Positions 10,030 to 18,734 are shown, numbered from the stretch's first letter. The stretch is DNA of 64,000 bases from Pseudomonas indica NBRC 103045 (GCF_002091635.1 NZ_BDAC01000019.1:62001-126000), one strand, 5' to 3'. The notes: generated by a model not told the origin, from the letters alone. Numbers and translations: made by a program.

Positions 10030-10212
10030 ATGGCCACTGACAAAGCTGAAATCGAACTCGAAGATGACTTCGTCGCGGAAGATTCGGAAGAAGCAGCCGA
10101 AGCCGCTGTGGAAGTAGCCAAGACCAATCTCACCAAGCGTCGCATCATCGACAACTACCTCGAAGAGCGCCGCCTGCAGAAGCAACTCGCCGATTACGAT
10201 TTCGATCTCTGA
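10030..10212 (+). CDS. Small acidic conserved protein (PA3496-like)
   Basis: A 60-residue protein with an acidic first half (IELEDDFVAEDSEEAAEAA) and a basic, helical second half (TKRRIIDNYLEERRLQKQL). A GGAG site (10019-10022) lies just upstream. I recognise it as the small protein following nth in P. aeruginosa (PA3496). NCBI calls this family a putative envelope integrity protein, but I know of no firm function. No signal peptide or membrane helix is visible. It is followed by the left half of an interrupted terminator. Confidence 0.8.
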   Translation: MATDKAEIELEDDFVAEDSEEAAEAAVEVAKTNLTKRRIIDNYLEERRLQKQLADYDFDL

Positions 10213-10278
10213 CGGTTCGTCGAAATGAAAAAGCCCCGCCGAACAGAGCGTGTGAAAACGCTCTGACGATAGGCAAAT

Positions 10279-10314
10279 CCAACGCCCCGACTGGTTCGGG
10301 GCGTTGGCGTTTTT
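10279..10314 (+). terminator. Strong hairpin with T-tract inside the IS remnant
   Basis: A perfect 12-bp stem, CCAACGCCCCGA / TCGGGGCGTTGG, with a five-base loop is followed by CG and a run of five T. It could now terminate transcription from the upstream small gene in place of the split terminator. Confidence 0.65.
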
Positions 10315-10339
10315 GATGCTTGGAAATGGCAAGCGGGAT

Positions 10340-10500
10340 TTATCCCAACAGTTCGATCAACCGACGGGCACCAAGTACATTGATGGCGCGTTTCAGGTTG
10401 TAGGCGTTGACCGCCAGGGCCATTTCCGTACGCGCTCCCCCGCAGTTGTCGGAGCAGGAAGCGGCCATTACCCAGGATCCACTGCTTCATGATCCTCTGG
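10340..10500 (-). pseudogene. Transposase C-terminal fragment (IS5/IS1182-like), frameshifted
   Basis: Reading minus from about 10500, one frame gives KQWILGNGRFLLRQLRG. A frameshift near 10435 then leads to TEMALAVNAYNLKRAINVLG and a stop at 10340-10342. The pattern of a QG-x-F-LLR-L segment followed by a LAYNLKR helix is the usual C-terminus of DDE transposases of the IS5/IS1182 groups. About 55 residues remain and there is no start, so it is not functional. Family assignment is from motif memory only. Confidence 0.6.
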
Positions 10501-10675
10501 CACCAGCTCCTCCAACGTGGGTGGAAACAAGCTGCTTTGCTGACGACCTTCGCCCTGGATGTATCCCATAAACAACAATGCCCCCATCGACCGATGGAGG
10601 CATTGTCTTCAGCTTGCACGCAGACTGCTAGGTTTTCACACAGCCTGCGGAGCGGGGCTTTTTGTTGCGTCGCCG

Positions 10676-11068
10676 TCAGTCGTTGCGCGACGGCGAAAGC
10701 AGCTCGATCTTGTAGCCGTCCGGGTCCTCGACGAAGGCCAGAATGCTGCTCCCGTGCTTCATCGGCCCCGGCTCGCGGGTGATCTTGCCACCGCGGGCGC
10801 GGATGTCTTCGCAGGCCTTGTAGACATCCTCCACTTCCAGGGCGATATGGCCGTAGCCGGTGCCCAACTCGTACTTGTCGACGCCCCAGTTGTAGGTCAG
10901 TTCGATCACACTGTTGTGCGCCTCGTCGCCATAGCCGACGAACGCCAGAGTGAACTGTCCGTCCGGGTAATCCTTGCGCCGCAGCAGGGTCATGCCCAGC
11001 ACTTCGGTGTAGAAGGCGATGGATTTATCCAGGTCGCCGACGCGCAGCATGGTATGCAACAGTCGCAT
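10676..11068 (-). CDS. gloA: Lactoylglutathione lyase (glyoxalase I)
   Basis: The start [16 protein letters not shown] is preceded by an AGGAGA ribosome site; an in-frame ATG five codons upstream would fall on that site, so I prefer the shorter form (130 residues). The fold is a duplicated glyoxalase motif with metal ligands His5, Glu56 (VIELTYNWG), His77 (GHIALEV) and Glu126 (YKIELL). It converts the methylglyoxal-glutathione hemithioacetal to S-lactoylglutathione. Gene order gloA next to argG matches P. aeruginosa gloA1. Confidence 0.93.
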   Translation of the reverse strand: MRLLHTMLRVGDLDKSIAFYTEVLGMTLLRRKDYPDGQFTLAFVGYGDEAHNSVIELTYNWGVDKYELGTGYGHIALEVEDVYKACEDIRARGGKITREPGPMKHGSSILAFVEDPDGYKIELLSPSRND

Positions 11069-11093
11069 CGTTCTTCTCCTCATGGCTATGAAT

Positions 11094-11125
11094 GGCGAAC
11101 CCCGGCTTGTGGCCGGGGTTCGCGT
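11094..11125. terminator. GC-rich hairpin between argG and gloA
   Basis: CGAACCCCGGC and GCCGGGGTTCG pair around a TTGTG loop just after the argG stop. It lacks a long T-tract on the argG side, so it may act as a weak terminator or as a processing or stabilising element between the two tandem minus-strand genes. Confidence 0.5.
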
Positions 11126-11150
11126 TTACCGCTTGCAGCCTGCCGCTGTC

Positions 11151-12368
11151 TTAGAACAGCTTGCGGCCCTTGTTCGCCGCAATGCGCATGCGCAGGGCGT
11201 TGAGCTTGATGAAACCGGCCGCATCAGCCTGATTGTAGGCACCGCCGTCTTCCTCGAAGGTCGCGATGTTCAGGTCGAACAGCGAATCGTCGGACTTGCG
11301 GCCGACCACGATGACGTTGCCCTTGTACAGCTTCAGGCGCACGACACCGTTCACGTTGGCCTGTGAGGCGTCGATCATCTGCTGCAGCATCAGGCGCTCG
11401 GGGCTCCACCAGTAGCCGGTGTAGATCAGGCTGGCGTAGCGCGGCATCAGCTCATCCTTCAGGTGAGCGACTTCGCGGTCCAGGGTGATCGACTCGATGG
11501 CGCGGTGCGCCTTGAGCATGATGGTGCCGCCGGGGGTCTCGTAGCAGCCGCGGGACTTCATGCCGACATAGCGGTTCTCGACGATGTCGAGGCGGCCGAT
11601 GCCGTTTTCGCCGCCGATGCGGTTCAGCTCGGTCAGCACCTGGGCCGGGGTCATGTCCTTGCCGTCGATGGCGACGATGTCGCCGGCGCGGTAGGTCAGC
11701 TCGATGTAGGTGGGGGTATCCGGCGCGGCCTCGGGGGACTTGGTCCAGCGCCACATGTCCTCTTCGTGCTCGGTCCAGGTGTCTTCCAGCACGCCGCCTT
11801 CATAGGAAATGTGCAGCAGGTTGGCGTCCATGGAATACGGGGACTTCTTCTTGCCGTGGCGCTCGATCGGAATGCCGTGCTTTTCGGCGTAATCCATCAG
11901 CTTCTCGCGGGACAGCAGGTCCCACTCGCGCCAGGGAGCGATCACCTTGACGCCCGGCTTGAGCGCATAGGCGCCCAGCTCGAAACGAACCTGGTCGTTA
12001 CCCTTGCCAGTGGCGCCGTGGGAAATGGCGTCGGCGCCGGTTTCGTTGGCGATCTCGATCAGACGCTTGGCGATCAACGGACGGGCGATGGAAGTACCCA
12101 GCAGGTACTCGCCCTCGTAGACGGCATTGGCACGGAACATCGGGTAGACGAAATCGCGCACGAACTCTTCGCGCAGATCGTCGATGTAGATTTCCTTGAC
12201 GCCCAGCGCCTTGGCCTTGGCGCGAGCGGGTTCCACTTCCTCGCCCTGGCCGAGATCGGCAGTGAAAGTCACCACCTCGCAGGCATAGGTATCCTGCAGC
12301 CACTTGAGAATCACCGAAGTATCCAGGCCACCGGAATACGCCAGGACAACCTTCTTCACGTCCGCCAT
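11151..12368 (-). CDS. argG: Argininosuccinate synthase
   Basis: A 405-residue enzyme that joins citrulline and aspartate using ATP in arginine biosynthesis. The N-terminal P-loop [17 protein letters not shown] is the PP-loop ATP pyrophosphatase signature. [15 protein letters not shown] and [17 protein letters not shown] are also conserved. I chose MADVKK as the start; an in-frame ATG three codons upstream is possible. argF, the preceding step, lies about 10 kb away in this window. Confidence 0.96.
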   Translation of the reverse strand: MADVKKVVLAYSGGLDTSVILKWLQDTYACEVVTFTADLGQGEEVEPARAKAKALGVKEIYIDDLREEFVRDFVYPMFRANAVYEGEYLLGTSIARPLIAKRLIEIANETGADAISHGATGKGNDQVRFELGAYALKPGVKVIAPWREWDLLSREKLMDYAEKHGIPIERHGKKKSPYSMDANLLHISYEGGVLEDTWTEHEEDMWRWTKSPEAAPDTPTYIELTYRAGDIVAIDGKDMTPAQVLTELNRIGGENGIGRLDIVENRYVGMKSRGCYETPGGTIMLKAHRAIESITLDREVAHLKDELMPRYASLIYTGYWWSPERLMLQQMIDASQANVNGVVRLKLYKGNVIVVGRKSDDSLFDLNIATFEEDGGAYNQADAAGFIKLNALRMRIAANKGRKLF

Positions 12369-12485
12369 GCCATCCACTCCACGGGGTTGTTCGCAAAACC
12401 CGTGATTCTACTGGCCTATGCGGCCAATTTACAGGGGCGCGACAGCTTCTGACGACGAAGCGACGGAATCTTACGGATGCGCGAC

Positions 12486-13379
12486 TCAGGAAGCCTCGCC
12501 CGGTGCCGCCGCAGGAGCCACGGATTGGGCCTCGCGCTCCAGACGCAAAGTCACCCGACGGTTCTTCGCCCGGTTGGCTTCGTTGGTGTTCGGTGCCAGC
12601 GGGTAGCGCTCACCATGGAAGCGCAGGGTGATCTGCTCGGCCGGCACGCCGTTGGCCTGGAGGTATTCCTGCACCGCCAATGCCCGTCGCCGCGACAGAT
12701 CGCGGTTGGTCAGCCGGTTGCCGCTGTTGTCCGAGTGGCCGTCGAGCAGTATGCGGTTGACGCTGGGGTCCGCCTTGAGAAATTGCAGGATGATGTCCAG
12801 CTTGGCCCGTCCCAGGTCGTCCAGGGCAGTTCCGCCGCTGGGAAAACCGATCTGCGCCTGTTTGATCTGATCGAAGTTCACCGGCAGCAGCTTCGCCGTG
12901 CAGGCCAGGTAATCGTTGTAGGCCTGCTCGAATTTGGCCGGAAGCAGACGCACTTCCAACGCCTCGCCGCCTTGCTGCGTGCGATGGCGCACGACCGGGC
13001 TGCGTCCTTCGAGCAAACCGCTGAGCAGACGGGCCGCCTGTTGCTGGGAGCTGTTGAACGGAATCTCGCCGCTACCGACGCTGACCACGCCGAGCGAAAT
13101 GTCCCCGCGCCCCGGCTGCCAGGGTGCGGCAGCCGCCAGCAGGGTCGCGGAACCGGGGCCCATCCAGCGCTCGCCGGCCTTGAGGCGGAAGGTCGCCTGC
13201 TCACCGGCACGGCGGACGAACTCGCCGCTGCCGAAACGGGTGACCGGCTGCGCCAGGCGGCATTCGAATTGATCGCCCTCCACCTTCCACTCCACCTTTT
13301 CCAGGCGCGTCTGAAAGGTGATGGCCGTGGCCGGCAGGCTGGCGAACAGGCTGAGCAGGGCGAAATAGCGCAGGCGCAC
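12486..13379 (-). CDS. motY: MotY-type OmpA-domain flagellar motor protein, GTG start
   Basis: A 297-residue protein. The GTG at 13377-13379 has GGAG six bases upstream and gives the signal peptide MRLRYFALLSLFASLPATA. The N-terminal half (about residues 20-150) matches the MotY-specific domain by its start ITFQTRLEKVEWKVEG. The C-terminal OmpA/MotB-like domain has the peptidoglycan-binding motif DGHSDNSGNRLTNRDLSRRR. In Pseudomonas, MotY is a T-ring component that stabilises the stator around the flagellar rod. It is divergent from pyrC, as in P. aeruginosa (PA3526). Confidence 0.88.
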   Translation of the reverse strand: MRLRYFALLSLFASLPATAITFQTRLEKVEWKVEGDQFECRLAQPVTRFGSGEFVRRAGEQATFRLKAGERWMGPGSATLLAAAAPWQPGRGDISLGVVSVGSGEIPFNSSQQQAARLLSGLLEGRSPVVRHRTQQGGEALEVRLLPAKFEQAYNDYLACTAKLLPVNFDQIKQAQIGFPSGGTALDDLGRAKLDIILQFLKADPSVNRILLDGHSDNSGNRLTNRDLSRRRALAVQEYLQANGVPAEQITLRFHGERYPLAPNTNEANRAKNRRVTLRLEREAQSVAPAAAPGEAS

Positions 13380-13541
13380 GGCGGGCTCCGGAAGGGATGA
13401 GTACTCTTCCGAGGTATCGGTGCGCGACGAAAAAACTTGAGCGCCAGGGCCCATTGCTACGATCCGGGGCACGTGCGGCGTGCCGCCGCGGGCCTTTTCC
13501 GGTAGCATTGCACGCCACGTTTCACCCGCCTGGAATTCCCC

Positions 13542-14588
13542 ATGTCCGACCGCCTGACCCTGCTGCGTCCCGACGACTGGCATATCCACCTGCGCGACGG
13601 CGCCGCCCTGACCCAGACTGTCGCCGATGTCGCGCGGACCTTCGGCCGTGCCATCATCATGCCTAACCTGGTGCCGCCGGTCCGCAATGCCGAACAAGCC
13701 GACGCCTACCGCCATCGCATCCTCGCCGCCCGCCCCGCCGGCAGTCGCTTCGAGCCGCTGATGGTGCTCTACCTCACCGACCGCACCACGCCTGCGGAAA
13801 TCCGCGAGGCCAAGGCCAGCGGTTTCGTGCATGCCGCCAAGCTCTACCCGGCCGGCGCCACCACCAACTCGGACTCCGGCGTCACCCGTATCGACAACAT
13901 CTTCGCGGCGCTGGAAGCCATGGCCGAAGTCGGCCTGCCGCTGCTGGTGCACGGTGAAGTCACGCGCAGCGAAGTAGACGTGTTCGACCGCGAGAAGATG
14001 TTCATCGACGAGCACCTGACCCGTGTGGTGGAGCGCTTCCCGACCCTCAAAGTGGTGTTCGAACACATCACCACCGGCGATGCGGTGCAGTTCGTCCAGG
14101 GCTCTTCCAGCAACGTGGGCGCCACCATCACCGCCCATCACCTGCTCTACAACCGCAACCATATGCTGGTGGGCGGTATTCGTCCGCATTTCTATTGCCT
14201 ACCGATCCTCAAGCGCAACGTGCACCAGGAGGCCCTGCTGGACGCCGCCACCAGCGGCAGCCCGAAATTCTTCCTCGGCACCGACTCCGCGCCCCATGCC
14301 CGCCATGCCAAGGAAGCCGCCTGCGGTTGCGCCGGTTGCTACACCGCCTATGCCGCCATCGAGCTGTACGCGGAAGCCTTCGAGCAGCGCAATGCCCTGG
14401 ACAAGCTGGAAGCCTTCGCCAGCCACCATGGCCCCGATTTCTATGGTTTGCCACGGAACAGCGAGCAGATCACGCTGGTCCGTGAAGAATGGACGGCGCC
14501 GGCGAGCCTGCCGTTCGGCGAGCAGACCGTCGTTCCGCTGCGCGCCGGTGAAACACTGCGCTGGCGCCTGCTGGAGAATCCTGCGTGA
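13542..14588 (+). CDS. pyrC: Dihydroorotase (class II)
   Basis: A 348-residue zinc amidohydrolase that closes carbamoyl-aspartate to dihydroorotate in pyrimidine synthesis. Metal ligands are visible in [10 protein letters not shown], and the carboxylated lysine in [17 protein letters not shown]. Later metal histidines are in LVHGEV and FEHITT, and the catalytic Asp in GTDSAPH. Length and start fit PyrC of E. coli type. The stop overlaps the start of rnt by four bases. Confidence 0.96.
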   Translation: MSDRLTLLRPDDWHIHLRDGAALTQTVADVARTFGRAIIMPNLVPPVRNAEQADAYRHRILAARPAGSRFEPLMVLYLTDRTTPAEIREAKASGFVHAAKLYPAGATTNSDSGVTRIDNIFAALEAMAEVGLPLLVHGEVTRSEVDVFDREKMFIDEHLTRVVERFPTLKVVFEHITTGDAVQFVQGSSSNVGATITAHHLLYNRNHMLVGGIRPHFYCLPILKRNVHQEALLDAATSGSPKFFLGTDSAPHARHAKEAACGCAGCYTAYAAIELYAEAFEQRNALDKLEAFASHHGPDFYGLPRNSEQITLVREEWTAPASLPFGEQTVVPLRAGETLRWRLLENPA

Positions 14589-15259
14589 GCGAAGACCTGT
14601 ACGACGAAGAACTCGACGGCAGCCTCCCCCCCGGCCCCCGTCACCCCATGGCGCGCCGCTTCCGCGGCTACCTGCCGGTCGTGGTAGACGTGGAATGCGG
14701 CGGCTTCAATCCGGCCACCGATGCGTTGCTGGAAATCGCCGCGGTTACCATCGGCATCGATGAGAAGGGCTTCCTTTTCCCCGAGCACACCCACTTCTTC
14801 CGTGTCGAACCGTTCGAAGGCGCCAACATCGAGGCCGCCGCGCTGGAGTTCACCGGCATCAAGCTGGATCACCCGCTGCGCATGGCCGTGGCCGAAGAGC
14901 ATGCGCTGCATGAAATCTTCCGCAGCGTGCGCAAGGCGGTGAAAGCCAACGGTTGCAAGCGCGCCATCCTGGTCGGCCACAACAGCAACTTCGACCTGGC
15001 GTTCCTGAATGCCGCGGTGACCCGCACCGGCATCAAGCGCAACCCCTTCCACCCCTTCTCCAGCTTCGACACCGCCACCCTGGCCGGCCTCGCCTATGGC
15101 CAGACCGTGCTGGCCAAAGCTTGCCAGGCTGCCGGTATCGAGTTCGACGGCCGTGAAGCCCACTCGGCGCGCTACGACACCGAGAAGACCGCCGACCTGT
15201 TCTGCGGCATCGTCAACCGCTGGAAGGAGCTCGGCGGCTGGCAGGACTTCGACGACTGA
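14585..15259 (+). CDS. rnt: Ribonuclease T
   Basis: A 224-residue DEDD-family 3'-5' exonuclease that trims tRNA and stable RNA 3' ends. The exonuclease motifs are [12 protein letters not shown] (ExoI, Asp and Glu), [11 protein letters not shown] (ExoII) and [15 protein letters not shown] (ExoIII, His and Asp). It overlaps pyrC by four bases. Its terminator, a hairpin of AACCCGGCC and GGCCGGGTT, is now split by the IS4-family insertion directly downstream. Confidence 0.95.
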   Translation: MSEDLYDEELDGSLPPGPRHPMARRFRGYLPVVVDVECGGFNPATDALLEIAAVTIGIDEKGFLFPEHTHFFRVEPFEGANIEAAALEFTGIKLDHPLRMAVAEEHALHEIFRSVRKAVKANGCKRAILVGHNSNFDLAFLNAAVTRTGIKRNPFHPFSSFDTATLAGLAYGQTVLAKACQAAGIEFDGREAHSARYDTEKTADLFCGIVNRWKELGGWQDFDD

Positions 15260-15305
15260 TCAATTCCCCGGAAAAGAAAAAACCCGGCCAAGGCCGTAAT
15301 GCTGT

Positions 15306-16640
15306 TCACTTAAGCGGAGCGGCCTTTCGATCCACGGGATAGCGGGTCTTTGAAATCTTCACCGTCCTTGGTCGTGATGGCCTGGGGCGGTGATCCAGAA
15401 ACAGCCCGCCGATTCCCGCCCTTAACTCCGACAAACGTCTTCCGGTTGCTGAAATCGGGTTGGCCGCCGCCATTACGATCAGCTGCACGGCGATGTAGTG
15501 GGCTACGGGTTTGAAGCGGATCTCACATGGAGAGCGGCCAAAGGCGACGGCAGCCTGGCTGGCTTCCCGGCGGATAATGTTGTAGGCCAGCAACAAGCCC
15601 CAGACCTCCTGGTAAACCAGTTCCTTTACCTTGCTACGCAGGGTCACTGCATTTTGCTGCAGAGAACTCTTGATATCCCTGAAGCCCAGTTCGATCTCCC
15701 AACGCTCCCGATACAACGTGGCGATGGCCTTGGCGCTGTAAGTGTCCACAGGCAGCGAGGTGAGTACGGTTTTGATCTTGCCCTTTACCTCGTAGCTAAC
15801 CTCGCGCACGTCCCAGTGCGTTGGCAGGTTGGGGTTACGCTTTCTGGCCTGAGCCGACACCTTCATACGCAGCAGGCGGTCGCCCTTGCCGTAGCGAGCG
15901 ACTTCTTCGCTGACCAGCGCCTTGCGGGCCGGAATCAGCCAGTGCCGATCTTCCTCTGACGTGGCCAGGCTCAGCAGTAAATCGGCACTCCAGAAGCCCT
16001 TATCGAATAGCGTCACCGAGTGGCTGGGAATCTGCTGCAAAAACTCATTGGCCAGGCGCATTTCACTGCGTCGATAGGGACTCAGTTGGGCATCGAGAAT
16101 CAGATGCGAGCGCACGTTCATCAAGGCCACCAGCCTCAGCATGGGAAAGGGCGTCTGACGGTCGGTGGCGGTATTGCCGGAGCCGAAATGCTCTCGGAGT
16201 TCGGCAGTATCCGGGGTGCGCAGGAGCGCACCATCCACGGCCAAAACCTGCAGCCCTTGCCAGGTATCACCGTCATAGCGCTCGCAGCCCCATTGGTTAC
16301 CCGTCTGGCGGAACAGCCACTCAACCGGATCGGCCCCCAGCCGTTTGCGCGCCTCGGTGACACCGCTCCTGGCCAGCAGGTCGAGAGAGGCCAGGCCCTG
16401 AGCGCAGATGTTCAGGCGTCGTGCGACCTCATGAACCGGCTCGTCGCGGAACAAGGCCATGCCCAGTACCAGCCAGAGTACCTGGTCGCTGGGCAAGCGC
16501 CGCCTCCGTATGGTGGCCTGGGCGGACAGGTCCAGCGCGGATGCCACCCACTCGATCGGGATGTTTTGGGTGAAGGCGCTCAGATCGGAGAAGTTGAACA
16601 GTTCGCCTAAGTCGAGCAGTTGCTGTTGCAGCAGAGACAT
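15306..16640 (-). CDS. IS4-family transposase
   Basis: A 444-residue DDE transposase. The IS4 signature Y-x2-R-x3-E-x6-K is intact (YRERWEIELGFRDIK, near residue 330), and the first catalytic Asp is probably in VLAVDGALLRTPD. The start MSLLQQQLLDLGEL is chosen because an upstream in-frame codon would lie beyond a hairpin and T-tract. The frame is complete and both element ends are intact, so the element may still be active. Confidence 0.92.
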   Translation of the reverse strand: MSLLQQQLLDLGELFNFSDLSAFTQNIPIEWVASALDLSAQATIRRRRLPSDQVLWLVLGMALFRDEPVHEVARRLNICAQGLASLDLLARSGVTEARKRLGADPVEWLFRQTGNQWGCERYDGDTWQGLQVLAVDGALLRTPDTAELREHFGSGNTATDRQTPFPMLRLVALMNVRSHLILDAQLSPYRRSEMRLANEFLQQIPSHSVTLFDKGFWSADLLLSLATSEEDRHWLIPARKALVSEEVARYGKGDRLLRMKVSAQARKRNPNLPTHWDVREVSYEVKGKIKTVLTSLPVDTYSAKAIATLYRERWEIELGFRDIKSSLQQNAVTLRSKVKELVYQEVWGLLLAYNIIRREASQAAVAFGRSPCEIRFKPVAHYIAVQLIVMAAANPISATGRRLSELRAGIGGLFLDHRPRPSRPRTVKISKTRYPVDRKAAPLK

Positions 16641-16642
16641 AA

Positions 16643-16676
16643 AAAATCCGATGCCAGTGACCTGGCATCGGATTTT
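16643..16676 (-). terminator. Perfect hairpin plus T-tract abutting the transposase start codon
   Basis: On the minus strand a 14-bp perfect stem, AAAATCCGATGCCA / TGGCATCGGATTTT, with a six-base loop runs straight into a T-run and then the ATG of the transposase. It occupies the place where a ribosome site should be. It probably stops or silences transcription entering from outside the element. Confidence 0.7.
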
Positions 16677-16760
16677 CGAGGAAGCCCCGCCTGGGCTCAA
16701 ATGCTTAAGTGAACAGCATTACGGCCAAGGCCGGGTTTTTTCATGATCGGAACGTGCCTC

Positions 16761-16904
16761 AGAACCTGTTTACGATCTTGCGAGCTAGAGCGAGACAAGG
16801 CAAAAACAGCCGAAGAAGCGCAGTTTACGTATTTGTAAATGAGCATTCTGAGGCTGTTTTTAACGCAGTATCGCCGACGCGCAGCAGATCGTAGGCAGGT
16901 TCTT
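16761..16904. repeat. MITE-like hairpin repeat, copy 1
   Basis: About 144 bp with outer arms AGAACCTG...TACGATCT and AGATCGTA...CAGGTTCT pairing with each other. The inner core has AAAAACAGCC pairing with GGCTGTTTTT, and a central TTTAC/GTAAA stem. The core, about 85 bp, recurs near 49965-50050 (copy 2), but the outer arms there are different. It lies between the IS4 element and the peroxiredoxin gene and has no coding potential. Confidence 0.75.
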
Positions 16905-17505
16905 ACAGGTTGGAGGCGTTCTCGGCCAGGTACTTGGCCACGCCTTCCGGCGAAGCGGTCATACCCTTGTCGCCCTTCTTCCAGTTGGCCGGGCAGACTT
17001 CGCCGTGCTCTTCGGTGAACTGCAGGGCGTCGACCAGACGCAGCAGCTCGTCCATGTTGCGACCCAGCGGCAGGTCGTTGACGATCTGCGAACGCACCAC
17101 GCCTTCCTTGTCGATCAGGAACGCGCCACGGAAGGCGACGCCGCCTTCGGATTCGACATCGTAGGCCTTGGCGATTTCATGCTTCACGTCGGCAGCCAGG
17201 GTGTACTTGACCGGGCCGATGCCGCCCTTGTCCACCGGGGTGTTGCGCCAGGCGTTGTGGCTGAAGTGGGAGTCGATGGAAACACCGATCACTTCCACGT
17301 TACGAGCCTGGAACTCGGGGATACGGTGGTCCAAGGCGATGAGTTCGGACGGGCAGACGAAGGTGAAGTCCAGCGGGTAGAAGAACACCAGGCCGTATTT
17401 GCCTTTGATGGCCGAGGACAGAGTGAAGCTATCGACGATCTCGCCATTGCCGAGCACGGCAGCAACGGTGAAATCGGGCGCTTTTTTACCAACGAGTACG
17501 CTCAT
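16903..17505 (-). CDS. Typical 2-Cys peroxiredoxin (AhpC/Prx type)
   Basis: A 200-residue thiol peroxidase that reduces hydrogen peroxide and alkyl hydroperoxides in the cytoplasm. The peroxidatic cysteine is in FTFVCPSELIAL (near residue 50) and the resolving cysteine in GEVCPANWKKG (near 170). The ATG at 17505 has GGAG upstream (in CAAGGAGATTC). The position beside bfd-bfrB and rnt corresponds to P. aeruginosa PA3529. Its stop lies at the edge of the hairpin repeat, which may serve as terminator. Confidence 0.93.
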   Translation of the reverse strand: MSVLVGKKAPDFTVAAVLGNGEIVDSFTLSSAIKGKYGLVFFYPLDFTFVCPSELIALDHRIPEFQARNVEVIGVSIDSHFSHNAWRNTPVDKGGIGPVKYTLAADVKHEIAKAYDVESEGGVAFRGAFLIDKEGVVRSQIVNDLPLGRNMDELLRLVDALQFTEEHGEVCPANWKKGDKGMTASPEGVAKYLAENASNL

Positions 17506-17732
17506 TCCAGAATCTCCTTGAGTCATGAGGTGAGGTGCTAGGCCGGTCCCAGGTTGACACCCGCACGCGACAGCGCGATGACGCGGCCCGCTCCGCAAGG
17601 GCCGTCCATGATACACCCCGGATTCCGCCCACGCCCACCGCTTTTTTCCCTACTCCCACCAGGCCAAACCCTTGTTTGGCAACATGCTTTCAATTCGGGG
17701 ACGGCTCTATCACGCGGCATCCGGCCAAACTT

Positions 17733-17761
17733 TTGACAATCATTCTCATTAAGATTAGTAT
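17733..17761 (+). promoter_or_regulatory. bfd promoter overlapped by a Fur box
   Basis: A consensus -35 TTGACA (17733-17738), 17-base spacer and TAGTAT (17756-17761) form the promoter. GACAATCATTCTCATTAAG (17735-17753) matches the 19-bp Fur consensus at 13 positions and covers the -35 and spacer. This implies repression of bfd when iron is plentiful, in line with established iron regulation of bfd in P. aeruginosa. Confidence 0.75.
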
Positions 17762-17798
17762 CTTTCGCATCAGCCATTTCTGTACCGGGCCTTACCCT

Positions 17799-18020
17799 AT
17801 GTACGTGTGTCTTTGCCAGGGTGTCACCGACGGTCAAATCCGTGATGCGATCTATGAAGGTTGCTGCAGTTACAAGGATGTCCGCGAAACTCTGGGAGTA
17901 GGCACCCAATGCGGGAAATGTGCCTGCCTGGCCAAGCAGGTGGTTCGTGAGACTCTCACCGAAGTGCAGAGCAGCCAAGGCGTGATGACCTACCCCGCCG
18001 GGAATTTCGTCGCAGCCTGA
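17799..18020 (+). CDS. bfd: Bacterioferritin-associated ferredoxin Bfd
   Basis: A 73-residue 2Fe-2S protein that binds BfrB and delivers electrons to reduce and release stored iron. The cluster ligands follow the Bfd pattern: Cys4 and Cys6 in MYVCLCQGVTD, then CGKCACL (Cys38 and Cys41). The ATG at 17799 gives the family's standard N-terminus. It lies upstream of bfrB but with its own terminator, matching opposite iron responses of the two genes. Confidence 0.95.
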   Translation: MYVCLCQGVTDGQIRDAIYEGCCSYKDVRETLGVGTQCGKCACLAKQVVRETLTEVQSSQGVMTYPAGNFVAA

Positions 18021-18039
18021 ACACTCAGCGTTAAAACGA

Positions 18040-18065
18040 GCCGGACTTGATGTCCGGCTTTTTTA
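18040..18065 (+). terminator. bfd intrinsic terminator
   Basis: GCCGGAC and GTCCGGC pair around TTGAT and are followed by a T-run, 20 bases after the bfd stop. Confidence 0.85.
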
Positions 18066-18220
18066 TGCCCTGAATTCAAGCGGTTAGCGCTTCAATGCGG
18101 AACGAAAACATTCCTATTCGGATTAGATTTTGCTGATATTTCAATAACTTAGGGTTTGACAGCATTTTTTGGCAGGACCAGACTTGCCTATTACACACCA
18201 CAGCAGGGGCAAGGCTCACC

Positions 18221-18691
18221 ATGAAAGGCGACAAGCAAGTCATCCAGCATCTCAACAAGATCCTCGGCAATGAGCTGGTCGCGATCAATCAGTATTTCCT
18301 GCACGCGCGCATGTACGAGGATTGGGGCCTGAAGAAGCTCGGCCACCACGAGTACCACGAATCCATCGATGAAATGAAGCACGCGGACAAGCTGATCAAG
18401 CGCATCCTCTTCCTGGAGGGCCTGCCCAATCTGCAAGACCTGGGCAAGCTGCTGATCGGCGAGAACACCAAGGAGATGCTTGAGTGCGATCTCAAGCTGG
18501 AACAGCAGGCACTGCCTGACCTCAAGACCGCCATCGCGTATTGCGAAAGCGTCGGCGACTACGGCAGCCGCGAGCTGCTGGAAGACATCCTCGAATCCGA
18601 GGAAGAGCATATCGACTGGCTGGAAACCCAACTCGATCTGATCACCAAGGTCGGCATGGAAAACTATCTGCAGTCGCAGATGGACGAGTAA
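18221..18691 (+). CDS. bfrB: Bacterioferritin BfrB
   Basis: A 156-residue ferritin-like subunit of the 24-mer iron store. Ferroxidase ligands are visible in [11 protein letters not shown] (Glu18), [11 protein letters not shown] (Glu51, His54), [11 protein letters not shown] (Glu94) and EEEHIDWLE (Glu127, His130). Met52 in DEMKHAD is the haem ligand. An AAGGC ribosome region and a TTGACA-like -35 (about 18156) lie upstream, though no good -10 is visible. Partner of bfd just upstream. Confidence 0.95.
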   Translation: MKGDKQVIQHLNKILGNELVAINQYFLHARMYEDWGLKKLGHHEYHESIDEMKHADKLIKRILFLEGLPNLQDLGKLLIGENTKEMLECDLKLEQQALPDLKTAIAYCESVGDYGSRELLEDILESEEEHIDWLETQLDLITKVGMENYLQSQMDE

Positions 18692-18709
18692 CGTTCGCTG
18701 TGCATGAAG

Positions 18710-18734
18710 GCGGGGCTGATGCCCCGCTTTTTTT
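18710..18734. terminator. bfrB terminator, shared with the convergent MFS gene
   Basis: GCGGGGC and GCCCCGC pair around TGAT, followed by seven T. It sits between bfrB and the convergent MFS gene. Confidence 0.85.

Larger units (their letters stand above)
10228..10663. mobile_element. Decayed insertion-sequence remnant lying between terminator halves
   Basis: The outermost 12 bases at each end are inverted copies (AAAAAGCCCCGC at 10228, GCGGGGCTTTTT ending at 10663). Ten bases further in, a second inverted pair GTGTGAAAAC / GTTTTCACAC begins on each side. Between them is a minus-strand transposase remnant plus two hairpins. The simplest reading is an element that inserted into the loop or arm of the small gene's intrinsic terminator and then lost most of its length (436 bp now). 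Alternatively, the GC-rich pair belongs to the element's own terminal repeats. Confidence 0.6.
15285..16733 (-). mobile_element. Complete IS4-family insertion sequence with 12-bp target duplication
   Basis: The element spans 15297-16721 (1425 bp) with perfect 18-bp terminal inverted repeats TAATGCTGTTCACTTAAG. It is flanked by a 12-bp direct repeat CGGCCAAGGCCG (15285-15296 and 16722-16733). Removing the element and one repeat restores the terminator sequence AACCCGGCCAAGGCCGGGTTTTTT downstream of rnt. Target duplications of 10-13 bp are usual for IS4-family elements. It carries a single transposase gene on the minus strand. Confidence 0.93.

Noticed and set aside
10194-10619. 141-codon minus-strand open frame across the IS remnant
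   Set aside because: It joins part of a transposase remnant in one frame to non-coding remainder; the frame changes near 10435 relative to the recognisable transposase C-terminus.
18150-18220. Sigma-70 promoter for bfrB
   Set aside because: A TTGACA-like -35 is present near 18156 but no acceptable -10 lies 16-18 bases downstream.
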